This document shows positions 43,016 to 51,760 of a stretch of 64,000 nt of DNA, in pieces; position 1 is the first letter of the stretch; each line of letters begins with the position of its first letter. The stretch comes from Gordonia polyisoprenivorans NBRC 16320 = JCM 10675 (GTDB lineage Bacteria; Actinomycetota; Actinomycetes; Mycobacteriales; Mycobacteriaceae), in NCBI RefSeq assembly GCF_000241325.1, contig NZ_BAEI01000028.1:1-64000 (forward strand), given 5' to 3'. The position numbers and the translations under genes were made by a program. Below the pieces are notes generated by a model, which was given only the letters and a program-made list of their open reading frames with translations, made no database searches and had not been told where the DNA came from.

Positions 43016-44347
43016 ATGAACCTCAGCAACGAACAGCGCGGTCTACGCGAATCCGCGACCTTCGACCGCACCACCATCGCCGCCATCCAGCGTGCCGCCG
43101 ACACCGGTGTCTACGACATCCGTGGGTGGGGCGCCAAGCGCAAGCTGCCGCACTTCGACGACCTGCTCTTCCTGGGCGCGTCGATGTCGCGGTACCCCCT
43201 GGAGGGCTATCGCGAGCGCTGCGACACCGACGTCGTGCTCGGCAGCCGAAATGCCAAGTACCCCTTGCACCTCGACACCCCGGTCACGATCGCGGGCATG
43301 AGCTTCGGTGCGCTGTCGGCCGGCGCCAAGGAGGCACTCGGGCGTGGTGCGTCGGAGGTCGGCACGTCCACCACCACCGGCGACGGCGGAATGACACCGG
43401 AGGAGCGGGGGCAGTCGAAGAACCTGGTCTACCAGTACCTGCCGTCGCGTTACGGCATGAACCCCGACGACCTGCGCAAGGCCGACGCCATCGAGATCGT
43501 CCTCGGCCAGGGCGCCAAGCCCGGCGGCGGAGGAATGCTGCTGGGGCAGAAGATCTCCGAGCGGGTCGCTCACATGCGCACCCTGCCGGAGGGTATCGAT
43601 CAGCGCAGCGCATGTCGCCACCCCGACTGGACCGGCCCCGACGATCTCGCCATCAAGATCAACGAGCTGCGTGAGATCACCGACTGGGAGAAGCCGATCT
43701 ACGTCAAGGTCGGTGCGACCCGCACCTACTACGACGTCAAGCTCGCCGTGCACTCCGGTGCCGACGTGGTGGTCGTCGACGGCATGCAGGGCGGTACCGC
43801 AGCCACGCAGGAAGTGTTCATCGAGCACGTCGGCATCCCGACACTCGCCGCGATTCCGCAAGCCGTGCAGGCACTTCAGGAGCTCGGTGTGCATCGCGAG
43901 GTCCAACTCATCGTCTCCGGTGGGATTCGTAACGGTGCCGACGTGGCCAAGGCCATGGCGCTCGGTGCCGACGCCGTCGCCATCGGCACCGCCGCGCTGA
44001 TCGCCCTGGGCGACAACGATCCCCGGTATGCCGAGGAGTACGAGAAGATCGGCTCGGCGGCCGGCTTCTACGACGACTTCCAGGACGGCCGCGACCCGGC
44101 CGGCATCAGCACCCAGGATCCCGAACTGTCCGCCCGGTTCGATCCGATCGTCGGCGGCAAGCGCCTGGCCAACTTCCTGCGGGTGACGACGATGGAAGCC
44201 CAGACCATCGCCCGCGCCTGCGGCAAGGCACACCTGCAGCACCTCGAACCCGAAGACCTGGTGGCGATCTCGATCGAGGCCGCAGCGATGGCGCGCGTCC
44301 CGCTGGCCGGCACCAGCTGGATTCCCGGAGCAGGGGCGGTGTTGTGA
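43016..44347 (+). CDS. mgsC: FMN-binding glutamate-synthase-type catalytic subunit (MgsC/GlxD-like)
   Basis: A 443-residue GltB-type FMN barrel: ITIAGMSFGALSAGAKEALG-like block (pos. about 90-110), TTTGDGGMTPEERGQSK, LGQGAKPGGGGMLLGQKIS, DVVVVDGMQGGTAATQEVF and SGGIRNGADVAKAMALGADA. It should transfer the methylamino group from gamma-glutamylmethylamide to form N-methylglutamate. It is distinct from the membrane-anchored GltB-like protein at 16472. The stop overlaps the GTG of the FAD enzyme by 4 nt, so the product and its oxidase are made together. Confidence 0.8.
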   Translation: MNLSNEQRGLRESATFDRTTIAAIQRAADTGVYDIRGWGAKRKLPHFDDLLFLGASMSRYPLEGYRERCDTDVVLGSRNAKYPLHLDTPVTIAGMSFGALSAGAKEALGRGASEVGTSTTTGDGGMTPEERGQSKNLVYQYLPSRYGMNPDDLRKADAIEIVLGQGAKPGGGGMLLGQKISERVAHMRTLPEGIDQRSACRHPDWTGPDDLAIKINELREITDWEKPIYVKVGATRTYYDVKLAVHSGADVVVVDGMQGGTAATQEVFIEHVGIPTLAAIPQAVQALQELGVHREVQLIVSGGIRNGADVAKAMALGADAVAIGTAALIALGDNDPRYAEEYEKIGSAAGFYDDFQDGRDPAGISTQDPELSARFDPIVGGKRLANFLRVTTMEAQTIARACGKAHLQHLEPEDLVAISIEAAAMARVPLAGTSWIPGAGAVL

Positions 44348-45534
44348 GTACCGAGACCGCATCCATCGTCATCATCGGTGGCGGCCTGGAGGGCGCGGCC
44401 ACCGCCTGGGCGCTCGCGCAGCGTGGCGTCACCGATGTGGTTGTCTGCGAACGCGATACCGTGGGCGCGGGTATGACGGGCAAGTCATCGGGCATCGTCC
44501 GCTGCCACTACGGCGTCAGTTCGCTGGCGGCGATGGCAGCCGTCGGGCTCGAGGTGTTCGAGAAGGCCGAGGAGATCTTCGGCACCGACATCGGGTTCCG
44601 GCAGACCGGCTACGTCGTCGGAGTCGGTGAGGCCAATGTGGGCAATCTCCGCAAAAGCCTTGCCGCGCAACGCGAGGTCGGTGTGCAGACCGAGGAGATC
44701 GGGGTCGACGAGGTCGCCGCGATGTGGCCGGCCGCCGATCTCGAGCCGTTCGCGGCGTTCGGCTGGGAGGAACGCGGCGGGTACGGCGATGCGTATCAGA
44801 CCGCGCAGGCCTTCGCCGCATCGGCGCGTTCCGGTGGAATCCGCATCCGCCAGAGCACGCCGGTTGCCGGTCTCATCGTCGACGGCGACGCCGTCACCGG
44901 CGTGAGACTGGTTGACGGATCGACGATCTCGGCCGAGACCGTCGTCGTCGCGACCGGCGCCTGGACGCGCCCGTTCCTCGCCGCCCACGGCATCGATGTC
45001 CCCATCGAGGTCCACCGCGAGCAGATCGTGATGATCCACCCCGGAATGGAACTCGGCAAGGTGCCGGTGTTCTCCGACCTCGTCTCACTGCAATACGTGC
45101 GGCCCGATGTCCGCGGTGAGATCCTGTTCGGCAACAGCGATCTCGCCGAGCTGGAGATCGCCGACCCCGACAACTACCTCAATCGTGCCGACGAGGCGTT
45201 CCTGGATCTGACCGTCGACAAGGTCGGTACCCGCTTCCCGCAGTTCACCGACGCGGCCATCACCAGTAGTTACGCCGGGTGTTACGACGTGACCCCGGAC
45301 TGGAATCCGATCATCTCCACCGGTCCGCTCGAGGGACTGGTGATCGCCGCGGGCTTCAGCGGGCACGGTTTCAAGATCTCGCCGGCCGTCGGGCGGCTCG
45401 TCGCCGACCTCGTCGTCGATGGTCACAGCAACGACCCGCGCATCCCGGAGTCGGACTTCCGGTTGTCCCGGTTCGCCGAGGGCGACCTGCTCAAGACCCG
45501 CTTCCCCTACGTGGGCGCGGGGGAGATGCGGTGA
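44344..45534 (+). CDS. FAD-dependent amine oxidoreductase (DAO/sarcosine-oxidase-like)
   Basis: A 396-residue D-amino-acid-oxidase-superfamily protein. The N-terminal FAD motif IVIIGGGLEGAATAWALAQR, the mid-protein VVVATGAWTRPFLAAHGIDV and the C-terminal GLVIAAGFSGHGFKISPAVG fit the sarcosine/dimethylglycine oxidase group. Coupled to the mgs-like genes by a GTGA overlap, it is the best candidate to oxidise N-methylglutamate back to glutamate, releasing formaldehyde. Methylotrophs use the four-subunit MgdABCD dehydrogenase for this step; no such subunits are seen here, so a single-chain oxidase may replace them. Confidence 0.8.
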   Translation: MSTETASIVIIGGGLEGAATAWALAQRGVTDVVVCERDTVGAGMTGKSSGIVRCHYGVSSLAAMAAVGLEVFEKAEEIFGTDIGFRQTGYVVGVGEANVGNLRKSLAAQREVGVQTEEIGVDEVAAMWPAADLEPFAAFGWEERGGYGDAYQTAQAFAASARSGGIRIRQSTPVAGLIVDGDAVTGVRLVDGSTISAETVVVATGAWTRPFLAAHGIDVPIEVHREQIVMIHPGMELGKVPVFSDLVSLQYVRPDVRGEILFGNSDLAELEIADPDNYLNRADEAFLDLTVDKVGTRFPQFTDAAITSSYAGCYDVTPDWNPIISTGPLEGLVIAAGFSGHGFKISPAVGRLVADLVVDGHSNDPRIPESDFRLSRFAEGDLLKTRFPYVGAGEMR

Positions 45535-45676
45535 GACCTGTCGTGCGGGGTACACCATGTGCGCCCTGAACGGCGGGGTCCGCGTCGCCGAGCTGCCCGA
45601 GGACCGGCGGTCGGGACTCATCGCCGAGCTGCCACGGTTCCCCACAGTGGACGACGTCTCCCGATATGCTGGCCCG

Positions 45677-46384
45677 GTGGCGGAGTCCGACGAATCGACG
45701 GGGATCGATCAGGCAGTGGCGGTGCAACCGGCAGGAGTCGGTGACGATCCGCTGATCCGTAACCAGTCCGGCATCGCCCGTGACCGGCCCACCGATCAGT
45801 CCGTCGAGGAACTCGAGCTCGAGACCGCGATTGCCGCCAACGTCCGGCGCCTGCGTCAGCAGCAGGGTCTCACCGTCGGCGACATGGCGTTACGCGTCGG
45901 CATCTCCAAGGCGATGCTCTCGAAGATCGAGAACGCCCAGACCTCGTGCAGTCTCAGCACTCTCGCGCGGCTGGCGACAGCCTTCGACGTCGCCGTGACC
46001 TCGCTGTTCCGGGGCGCCGACGTCGAGCGATCGGCGGTGTACGTCAAGGCGGGGGAGGGTTCGCGGATCGTGCGATCGGGGTCCAAGGAGGGCCACGAGT
46101 ACGAGCTACTCGGGTCGTTGCGCGGTGAGCACAAACGTCTCGAATGCCTCCTCGTGACGCTCAACGAGGACTCGATCACCCAGCCGCTGTTCCAGCACCC
46201 CGGCACCGAGTTCCTCTACATGCTCGACGGCGTCATGGACTACGCGCACGGCCGCAGCGTCTACCGCCTCGCGCCCGGCGATTCCATGCAGCTCGACGGT
46301 GAGGCCCCGCACGGGCCGGTCGCCCTCATCGAACTGCCGATCCGCTTTCTGTCGGTCATCGCCTTCCCGGATTCGGCGGTCTGA
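45677..46384 (+). CDS. XRE-family regulator with C-terminal cupin
   Basis: A 235-residue regulator with a helix-turn-helix (about residues 55-110: AIAANVRRLRQQQGLTVGDM, RVGISKAMLSKIENAQ) and a cupin sensor domain (LFQHPGTEFLYMLDGVMDYA and PGDSMQLDGEAPHGP). It should control the amine locus in response to an amine or glutamyl intermediate. The GTG at 45677 is chosen because TATGCT at 45665-45670, 6 nt upstream, looks like a -10 for a leaderless transcript. An in-frame ATG at 45557 would add 40 residues and is the alternative if it is read from the oxidase transcript. Confidence 0.8.
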   Translation: MAESDESTGIDQAVAVQPAGVGDDPLIRNQSGIARDRPTDQSVEELELETAIAANVRRLRQQQGLTVGDMALRVGISKAMLSKIENAQTSCSLSTLARLATAFDVAVTSLFRGADVERSAVYVKAGEGSRIVRSGSKEGHEYELLGSLRGEHKRLECLLVTLNEDSITQPLFQHPGTEFLYMLDGVMDYAHGRSVYRLAPGDSMQLDGEAPHGPVALIELPIRFLSVIAFPDSAV

Positions 46385-46418
46385 GGGCGGTCCCCGTCGG
46401 ACGGCGACCGGCTATCGG

Positions 46419-46913
46419 CTATCGGGCGACGACGCTGGCCCGGTCGGCGACCGGACGCAATGCGATCACCAGTGTCCCGGTGGCGATGACGCCGGCCGGC
46501 AGCTCGGCATGCACCGTCCGTCGATGTCCGGCGGTATCGATGACGGTGATGTCGGCCAGGGTGGCTCCGGCCAGGCCGACGCCGACGAACGCCACATCGG
46601 AGATCGCGGTGGTCAACGGCAACGCCGCATCGACTCGCACCACCGCGCGGCCACCTGTGACGTGCGCCGCGATGATCCTGGTGACCAGAACCGGGTGTGC
46701 CGCATCGCATTCATCGGTCGACGGGCAGCGCGGCTCGCCTGCGGCGTCGACGAAGAATCCCGTTGTGTGACGCAGTGATTCGGCACGCAGGTCGGTCTCA
46801 CCGATGAAGAGGTCGGTCCCCGACGAGTGAATCGGGACCGGCCAGAGCGTGGGATCGAAAGATCGGGACACCAGAACGCCTTTCAGAGAGGGCAGCAGCT
46901 CGAACAAACTCAC
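46419..46913 (-). CDS. Hypothetical protein
   Basis: A 164-residue protein starting at GTG 46913, no family recognised. It has an N-terminal part (LVSRSFDPTLWPVPIHSSGT) and a C-terminal beta-rich part (VGVGLAGATLADITVIDTAG, PAGVIATGTLVIALRP). Two Cys lie in EPRCPSTDECDAAH. Codon composition is like that of its neighbours, and it is convergent with the XRE-cupin gene. No hydrophobic helix or signal peptide. The following 239 nt (46914-47152) show nothing recognisable. Confidence 0.6.
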   Translation of the reverse strand: MSLFELLPSLKGVLVSRSFDPTLWPVPIHSSGTDLFIGETDLRAESLRHTTGFFVDAAGEPRCPSTDECDAAHPVLVTRIIAAHVTGGRAVVRVDAALPLTTAISDVAFVGVGLAGATLADITVIDTAGHRRTVHAELPAGVIATGTLVIALRPVADRASVVAR

Positions 46914-47152
46914 CTCTTCGGTCTACCCGGGTCTGCGGCGTAGCAACAGGGACTCCGGCGCCAAGATGTCGTCAAGATCCGCCTGCCGGCTCGCCGACAC
47001 CCCGATCACGGTGACTCACGCCACATTTCACTAGAAACAGCAACCCCCAAGGCGACGGGCATCGTGCGTCAAGCCTGGCCGTGCATCGTGGAACACGTCA
47101 GAGAGAAACGCACACAGCGGATCTCGGAAGCACCAACGAAGAGGAGCCGATC

Positions 47153-47257
47153 ATGGCCGCACCCCGTCGCAACAACAACCCCGCCCCCGTCCAGCGCCGC
47201 CGCCGCGTCCGCCGCTACGACCCGCGTTCGCGTCAGTGGCTCTGGGTGTGGCAGTGA
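47153..47257 (+). CDS. 34-residue basic peptide
   Basis: A short frame (MAAPRRNNNPAPVQRRRRVR to RQWLWVWQ) preceded by GAGGAG at ideal distance and followed 35 nt later by a perfect terminator. Ten of 34 residues are Arg and the last five include three Trp. It is too short for standard gene callers. The combination of ribosome binding site, stop and dedicated terminator supports a real small protein. Function unknown; a nucleic-acid- or membrane-binding role is possible. Confidence 0.6.
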   Translation: MAAPRRNNNPAPVQRRRRVRRYDPRSRQWLWVWQ

Positions 47258-47291
47258 GCGAGCGCTCTACGCGCTGACCCGTGCGCGACAC

Positions 47292-47328
47292 GAACAACCC
47301 CGCCCACCGACGCCGGGCGGGGTTGTTC
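47292..47328. terminator. Bidirectional terminator, perfect 14-bp stem
   Basis: GAACAACCCCGCCC and its exact complement flank a 9-nt loop between the small-peptide gene (plus) and the Pro/Gly-rich membrane-protein gene (minus). Confidence 0.9.
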
Positions 47329-47344
47329 ACGTGTGCGGGCGCGA

Positions 47345-48103
47345 TCAACTCGTGGCGAGCGCCACGTTCAGGATGACGATGAGCACAATCAGCACGATCG
47401 GGATGACCGAGATCGCGATTGCCAGACCGACCCCGTTGTACTGCTGTGGTGCAGGGCCGAGCGAACCGCGGGAGTATGCCCACACCGGCGCGCGATACTC
47501 CAGCTCGACGCCCTGTCCGGGCTGCACGAGCACCGGGAAATCGGCGGGCCCGATGCGCGGGGGCAGGAAGTACGGAACGTGGACGTGCACGTGATGCTGT
47601 CCCGGCGGCAGCGGGATCTCGTTGCGGCCCCACGTGCCGGGAAGCTCGTGGCCGTCGATGACGATCTTCGGCTTGATGAAGAACAGCAACCACATCAGCG
47701 GGAAGAACTTCGCGTCGATGGCGACACCCTGCTGCTGACCCGCCATCACCGGCGGCGCGCCCTGCCCACCGCCCGGATGATAGGCGCCCGGAGCCGGATT
47801 CTTCTGCAGTGGAGCCGGATTCGGGGGTTGCTGCGCCGGCGGCCGGCCGTACTGGGATGGAGCCGACGGGGGCGGAGCAGATGGGGGCGGAGCAGATGGG
47901 TGAGCACCGTACTGGGGTGGGCCCGCCGGGGGCGCGCCGTACCCCGGGCCGGGCGGCTGTCGATACTGGGGCTGCTGGCCGTACGACGGTTGACCCGGGC
48001 CAGGCGGCTGCCCGTAGTGGGGTTGCCCGTACCGGGGTTGGCCCGGCTGCTGTTGCCCGTACGGGCCGGGTTGCCCGTAGGGCGGGTTCGGAGTGTTCAC
48101 CAT
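47345..48103 (-). CDS. Pro/Gly/Gln-rich membrane-anchored protein
   Basis: A 252-residue protein. Residues 1 to about 125 are a disordered PYGQ/PPG-type repeat region. A compact beta-rich part follows (MWLLFFIKPKIVIDGHELPG, PPGQHHVHVHVPYFLP, GVELEYRAPVWAYS), and one C-terminal transmembrane helix (GLAIAISVIPIVLIVLIVIL). The ATG at 48103 has an excellent GAGGGGGAA upstream. Proteins of this design are frequent in mycolata and are often cell-envelope linked. Function unknown. The 194 nt upstream to 48297 hold no visible gene. Confidence 0.75.
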   Translation of the reverse strand: MVNTPNPPYGQPGPYGQQQPGQPRYGQPHYGQPPGPGQPSYGQQPQYRQPPGPGYGAPPAGPPQYGAHPSAPPPSAPPPSAPSQYGRPPAQQPPNPAPLQKNPAPGAYHPGGGQGAPPVMAGQQQGVAIDAKFFPLMWLLFFIKPKIVIDGHELPGTWGRNEIPLPPGQHHVHVHVPYFLPPRIGPADFPVLVQPGQGVELEYRAPVWAYSRGSLGPAPQQYNGVGLAIAISVIPIVLIVLIVILNVALATS

Positions 48104-48297
48104 TTCCCCCTCGATCGTGCGAGCCGCGCGGCGTCGGGCCATCGTGGCTGGCAGTCAATCTACGCGATGACGGTTGCGCAGCAACGGTTTGCGACCACTT
48201 CGGGTGCAGAAGCGGACGCGATCCGTTGCGAATCTAGTCGCGGGTGCGGCGTGCGGCGGTCAATCGAACCGCTTTGCGGCAAATGTCCGACCGAGAT

Positions 48298-49158
48298 TCA
48301 TTCGATCGACGTCGACGCGCTCACGTCCCCACCACTGAGCTGCGTCGGCGAACTCTTTCCCGCCCGGTCGAGATCCCACTCGGCCAGGCAGGCACCGAAC
48401 CAGCGGTACAACCACTCCTGTGCGAGTGCACGCGTTTCGCAGAACACGATCGGCACCGTCGGGAACCGGGCCTGCGCCTCGGCGACGGCGTCGGCCACCG
48501 AGGAGGTCGGGGCGTGTTCGAGTTTGAAGATCTTCGAGTACCCGGAGTCGACGATCACCGCGCCGCGCGGCTGTGCGGCGAGATCGGCCAGCAGGTAGGT
48601 CATCTTGCCCGACAACAGGCTCGACGCGAGGTCCTCGATGCTCTTGCGTTCGGCGGTGGCCACCAGATCGTCGCCGTCGAAGACCGCGTAGTCGCCGACC
48701 GGCAGGCCCCGCTTGCTGGTCTGCGCCTGCTGCGCAGAGAACTTGTAGCCGTAGCGTTCTCGGGTGTCGACGACGATGTCGACCACGCGACCGTGCGCCC
48801 GCGCCTTGGGGACCGTCACGTTCGGTCGAGCCTGTTTGGCGGTGCGTCGCGACTGCCAGAACACCATCTCGCGCCCGCGGGCGCGGGTGAGCACGAACTG
48901 CGAGCGGTTCTCCCGTCCGCGTTCGAGCACCAGGTCGATGGCCGCGCCGCGCCGGCTGATCGAACGCACCGCCAGGCATTCTACGATCTCGGGGTCGTCC
49001 GGCCACTCGGCGACGCGCTGGCAATACACCTTGGTGGTGCGCGGCCACGTCTCCCGGGTCTTCAACACGATCCCGTCCGCGCCCAAGGGCAAACGCACGA
49101 GGTAGGGCAGCGACGTGCCCTCCTCGGGATTGCGCGCGATCAGCAGGTCGTCCGGCAC
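48298..49158 (-). CDS. ERCC4-domain nuclease-like protein
   Basis: A 286-residue protein. The ERCC4 nuclease signature is present in the middle: VVDIVVDTRERYGYKF, then LPVGDYAVFDGDDLVATAERK and SIED, i.e. the GD(x)nERKxxxD metal site. The N-terminal half has a partly basic, unrecognised domain (LPYLVRLPLGADGIVLKTRE). Such stand-alone ERCC4 proteins in actinobacteria are presumed structure-specific or repair nucleases. The neighbouring lipase is divergent and under a predicted iron box, so the two are unlikely to be linked functionally. Confidence 0.85.
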   Translation of the reverse strand: MPDDLLIARNPEEGTSLPYLVRLPLGADGIVLKTRETWPRTTKVYCQRVAEWPDDPEIVECLAVRSISRRGAAIDLVLERGRENRSQFVLTRARGREMVFWQSRRTAKQARPNVTVPKARAHGRVVDIVVDTRERYGYKFSAQQAQTSKRGLPVGDYAVFDGDDLVATAERKSIEDLASSLLSGKMTYLLADLAAQPRGAVIVDSGYSKIFKLEHAPTSSVADAVAEAQARFPTVPIVFCETRALAQEWLYRWFGACLAEWDLDRAGKSSPTQLSGGDVSASTSIE

Positions 49159-49269
49159 ACGACCAGGGTGCCGGATCGAGGGGGCGCAGTCACCCCGACC
49201 GGCCGAGGAGACGCTCTCATCTGCAACAACCTGCTCTGGTCCATCCCGCCCGACCGGACCCGCAGCCGC

Positions 49270-49288
49270 TTAGGTTAACCTAACCGAC
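49270..49288 (+). promoter_or_regulatory. Strong IdeR/DtxR iron box before the secreted lipase
   Basis: TTAGGTTAACCTAACCGAC matches 15 of 19 positions of the IdeR consensus, by my own count, and has a fully symmetric TTAGGTTAACCTAA core. It lies 66-84 nt before the lipase start and on the far side of the divergent ERCC4 gene's start. Confidence 0.8.
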
Positions 49289-49353
49289 ATTGGGGAAGTC
49301 CGGTGTGCTGCGGGCCGCGGCCCGCGAGCGAAGAGGAAGAGGGGACTGCTGCA

Positions 49354-50541
49354 GTGCGTCGACGAGGACTGGTGCTGGGTGCACTACTGATCGGAGTGGT
49401 CGCCCTGTTGTGGTCGCCCCTGCCCGGGTCACCAACTGCACAGGCGGCGCCGAGTGTCACGTCCAAGGCCGGCGCGGGCACGGTGCTCGGTTCCACCGAC
49501 ATCACCGACGAGAAGGACGCCCGCATGACCGGCGCCCGCCAGGTGATCGCGATGACCTATCTGTCGGAAAACGCGCAGGGCACGCTGATCCCGGTCCGCG
49601 CCACCGTCTCGATACCCGAGAAGAACCCGCACGGCGGTGACTACCGCATCTTCGCGTGGGCGCACGGCACCGCCGGACTCGGCGACGGCTGCACGGTCAC
49701 CGACCGGATGGGCGTCCGCGTCGACGGCAAGGAACGCTGGCACGACTGGATGGGCCCCTGGCTCGACGACGGCTACGTCATCACCGCCACCGAGTACGCG
49801 GGTGTCGGCGGACCGGGCGTGCATCCCTACGCCGACGGAGAGATGCAGGGCAAGAACGTGATCGACTCGGTACGCGCCGCGCGGACCGTCGTCGCCCAGT
49901 ACTCCGATACCCGAGCCGGCACCGACTATCTCACCTCCGGCGGCTCCCAGGGCGGCCAGAGCGCGGTCTGGGCCGGACATCTCGCACCCACCTACGCACC
50001 CGAACTCCACAACGTGGGGGTTGCCGCCAGCTCGGTGCCCGTCGACACCTCGCAGCTCCTCAAGGTCGTCGCTCCCGGCGTCCCGCCCGTCGCGATTCCC
50101 GACTACGTCACCTATGTCTCCTACGTGCTCGCCGGTGTGAAGGCCGCGCGACCCGACGTCGACGTCGATTCCTACCTCACGCCGTTGGGTGAGAAACTCG
50201 TCGAAGATGCTGCGACACAGTGCTATCCGGAGTTCAGTCCGTCGACGCGCCAGTACAACGTCGGCCAGATGGTGACCAAGCCGCTCGCCGAGGGGCCGCT
50301 GATCGGCGTGGTGCACGAGCTCTCCGCCGTCCCCGACACCGGCTACCGCGCTCCGATGCTCATCCAGCAGGGCACGCTCGACGTGGTCGCGCCGGCCCCG
50401 CTGACCTCGGCGTGGGTCGACCGTGCTCGCGCCGACGGCGCCCGCATCGACTATCAGACCTACAACGACCAGCACGGACTCGGCGCATACTCCGAGACCG
50501 CGGCACTCAAGTGGGCCAACACGCTGCAGTGGGCGCGGTAG
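49354..50541 (+). CDS. Secreted lipase/esterase (secretory lipase family)
   Basis: A 395-residue exported alpha/beta hydrolase. The N-terminus (VRRRGLVLGALLIGVVALLW, then SPLPGSPTAQAA) is a classic signal peptide. The nucleophile elbow is GGSQG with Ser198; Asp in QQGTLDVVAP and His in NDQHGLGAYS complete the likely triad. The family is the LIP/secretory lipase group. The GTG at 49354 follows GAAGAGGGGA; the in-frame ATG at 49303 is rejected as it would spoil the signal peptide. The strong iron box upstream suggests induction in low iron, which is unusual for a lipase and hints at a role in siderophore-ester handling or host-lipid use. Confidence 0.88.
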   Translation: MRRRGLVLGALLIGVVALLWSPLPGSPTAQAAPSVTSKAGAGTVLGSTDITDEKDARMTGARQVIAMTYLSENAQGTLIPVRATVSIPEKNPHGGDYRIFAWAHGTAGLGDGCTVTDRMGVRVDGKERWHDWMGPWLDDGYVITATEYAGVGGPGVHPYADGEMQGKNVIDSVRAARTVVAQYSDTRAGTDYLTSGGSQGGQSAVWAGHLAPTYAPELHNVGVAASSVPVDTSQLLKVVAPGVPPVAIPDYVTYVSYVLAGVKAARPDVDVDSYLTPLGEKLVEDAATQCYPEFSPSTRQYNVGQMVTKPLAEGPLIGVVHELSAVPDTGYRAPMLIQQGTLDVVAPAPLTSAWVDRARADGARIDYQTYNDQHGLGAYSETAALKWANTLQWAR

Positions 50542-50554
50542 GTCGGGACGCGCC

Positions 50555-51436
50555 TCAGAGATCCGGCCCGCAGGCGTCGTGGGTGAGTGCCGCGACGATC
50601 TCCGGGCGCACCTCCTCGACGAACTGCAACCACTGGCCGATGCCGGCCGCGACGTTGTGTCGTGAGAACGCCGTGGCCTCCACCGTCAGCACGGCGACGA
50701 TGCAGGTGTCGTGCACGACGAGCTTGATCCCGGTGTAGGGCAGCGTCTCGGTCGCCACGAAGCGGTAGGCCGCAGGCAGATCCGTGACGTGCTCGACGAC
50801 GGTGCCGAAGAACTCCAGTGTCGGGCGTGTGGGCAGGATTCGCAGCCACGACTTGACCTCACCGGTCGGCAACGGAATGTCACCGTCGTCGTCGACCAGC
50901 ACCGGATGCCCCGACATCGTTTCGAGCGCCTCGAGCACCATCGCCCGCAGGTCACTGTGCCGTGCGGGTAGGGCGATCACCTCGAGCGCCGGCTCGTGCC
51001 GGGCCGGCACATCCCCGGTGAGGAAGGCCGGATGCCCGACTCCCCAGATCTCGATCAGTGTGGTGGTGGCCAGCGCGGCGAGAGCATCGACCTGCGCGCG
51101 GTCGGCCTCGGAGGTGAACGATCCGTCACCATCGTCGCGATCCCAGCCGAGCAGTTCGAGATCGGCGATGTTCTCTCGCAGCACGTCGGGATGCGGATGC
51201 AGATCACCCTCGACGATCGTGCACACGATGCGGTCCTCGCAGGCAGAGAAGCTCAGCACCCCGTGGGAACCCTCGGGGATCTCCAGGTTCTGTTCGACGA
51301 TGAGTTCCTGCCCGTCGTCGAGGTCGGACAGAAGAGCGGCGAGCAGGTGCCGGTACCGGGCCCAGGCCTCGTTGACGGCCGTGTCGAAGTCGACGTCCCC
51401 ACGCATGTCGTCTGCACGCATGTCGTCTGCGCCCAT
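50555..51436 (-). CDS. TY-Chap / YbjN-like domain protein
   Basis: A 293-residue acidic soluble protein with two halves of similar layout. Examples are DLHPHPDVLRENIADLELLG and LRAMVLEALETMSGHPVLVD in the first and middle parts, and GVLSFSACEDRIVCTIVEGD and KLVVHDTCIVAVLTVEATAF strands. This resembles actinobacterial T3SS-chaperone/YbjN-type (TY-Chap) proteins. The ATG at 51436 follows GAGAGGTG. The N-terminus contains a short duplicated ADDMR sequence from a 15-bp repeat. No enzymatic motif is seen; a peptide-binding or adaptor role is the usual guess. Confidence 0.65.
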   Translation of the reverse strand: MGADDMRADDMRGDVDFDTAVNEAWARYRHLLAALLSDLDDGQELIVEQNLEIPEGSHGVLSFSACEDRIVCTIVEGDLHPHPDVLRENIADLELLGWDRDDGDGSFTSEADRAQVDALAALATTTLIEIWGVGHPAFLTGDVPARHEPALEVIALPARHSDLRAMVLEALETMSGHPVLVDDDGDIPLPTGEVKSWLRILPTRPTLEFFGTVVEHVTDLPAAYRFVATETLPYTGIKLVVHDTCIVAVLTVEATAFSRHNVAAGIGQWLQFVEEVRPEIVAALTHDACGPDL

Positions 51437-51760
51437 GGCACACCTCTCATCCGGGTGAAACCTCTGCTGGCCCACGTTCGGCGATCCGGCTCCTCTACGG
51501 CCCGACCAATTCTGACCGGCTGCATCATGACCGGGCTTGCATCATGATCTGCTTGCGAGGTTACGGATCCCCACCACCGAGTGCCGCATCGCGCACGAGG
51601 ATCCCCCCATTCGTAGGACCCGGGCGCACACCGTCGCTGTAACGCGATGTCGACGACTCGTCGCCACCGCGACACCCACTGTTTCAGCACGGCCCGACAC
51701 AGTCCGGTGCCGGTGTGATCGGCGCGACACCGCCCCGCGTTACAGGACCCCACAGGGGAC

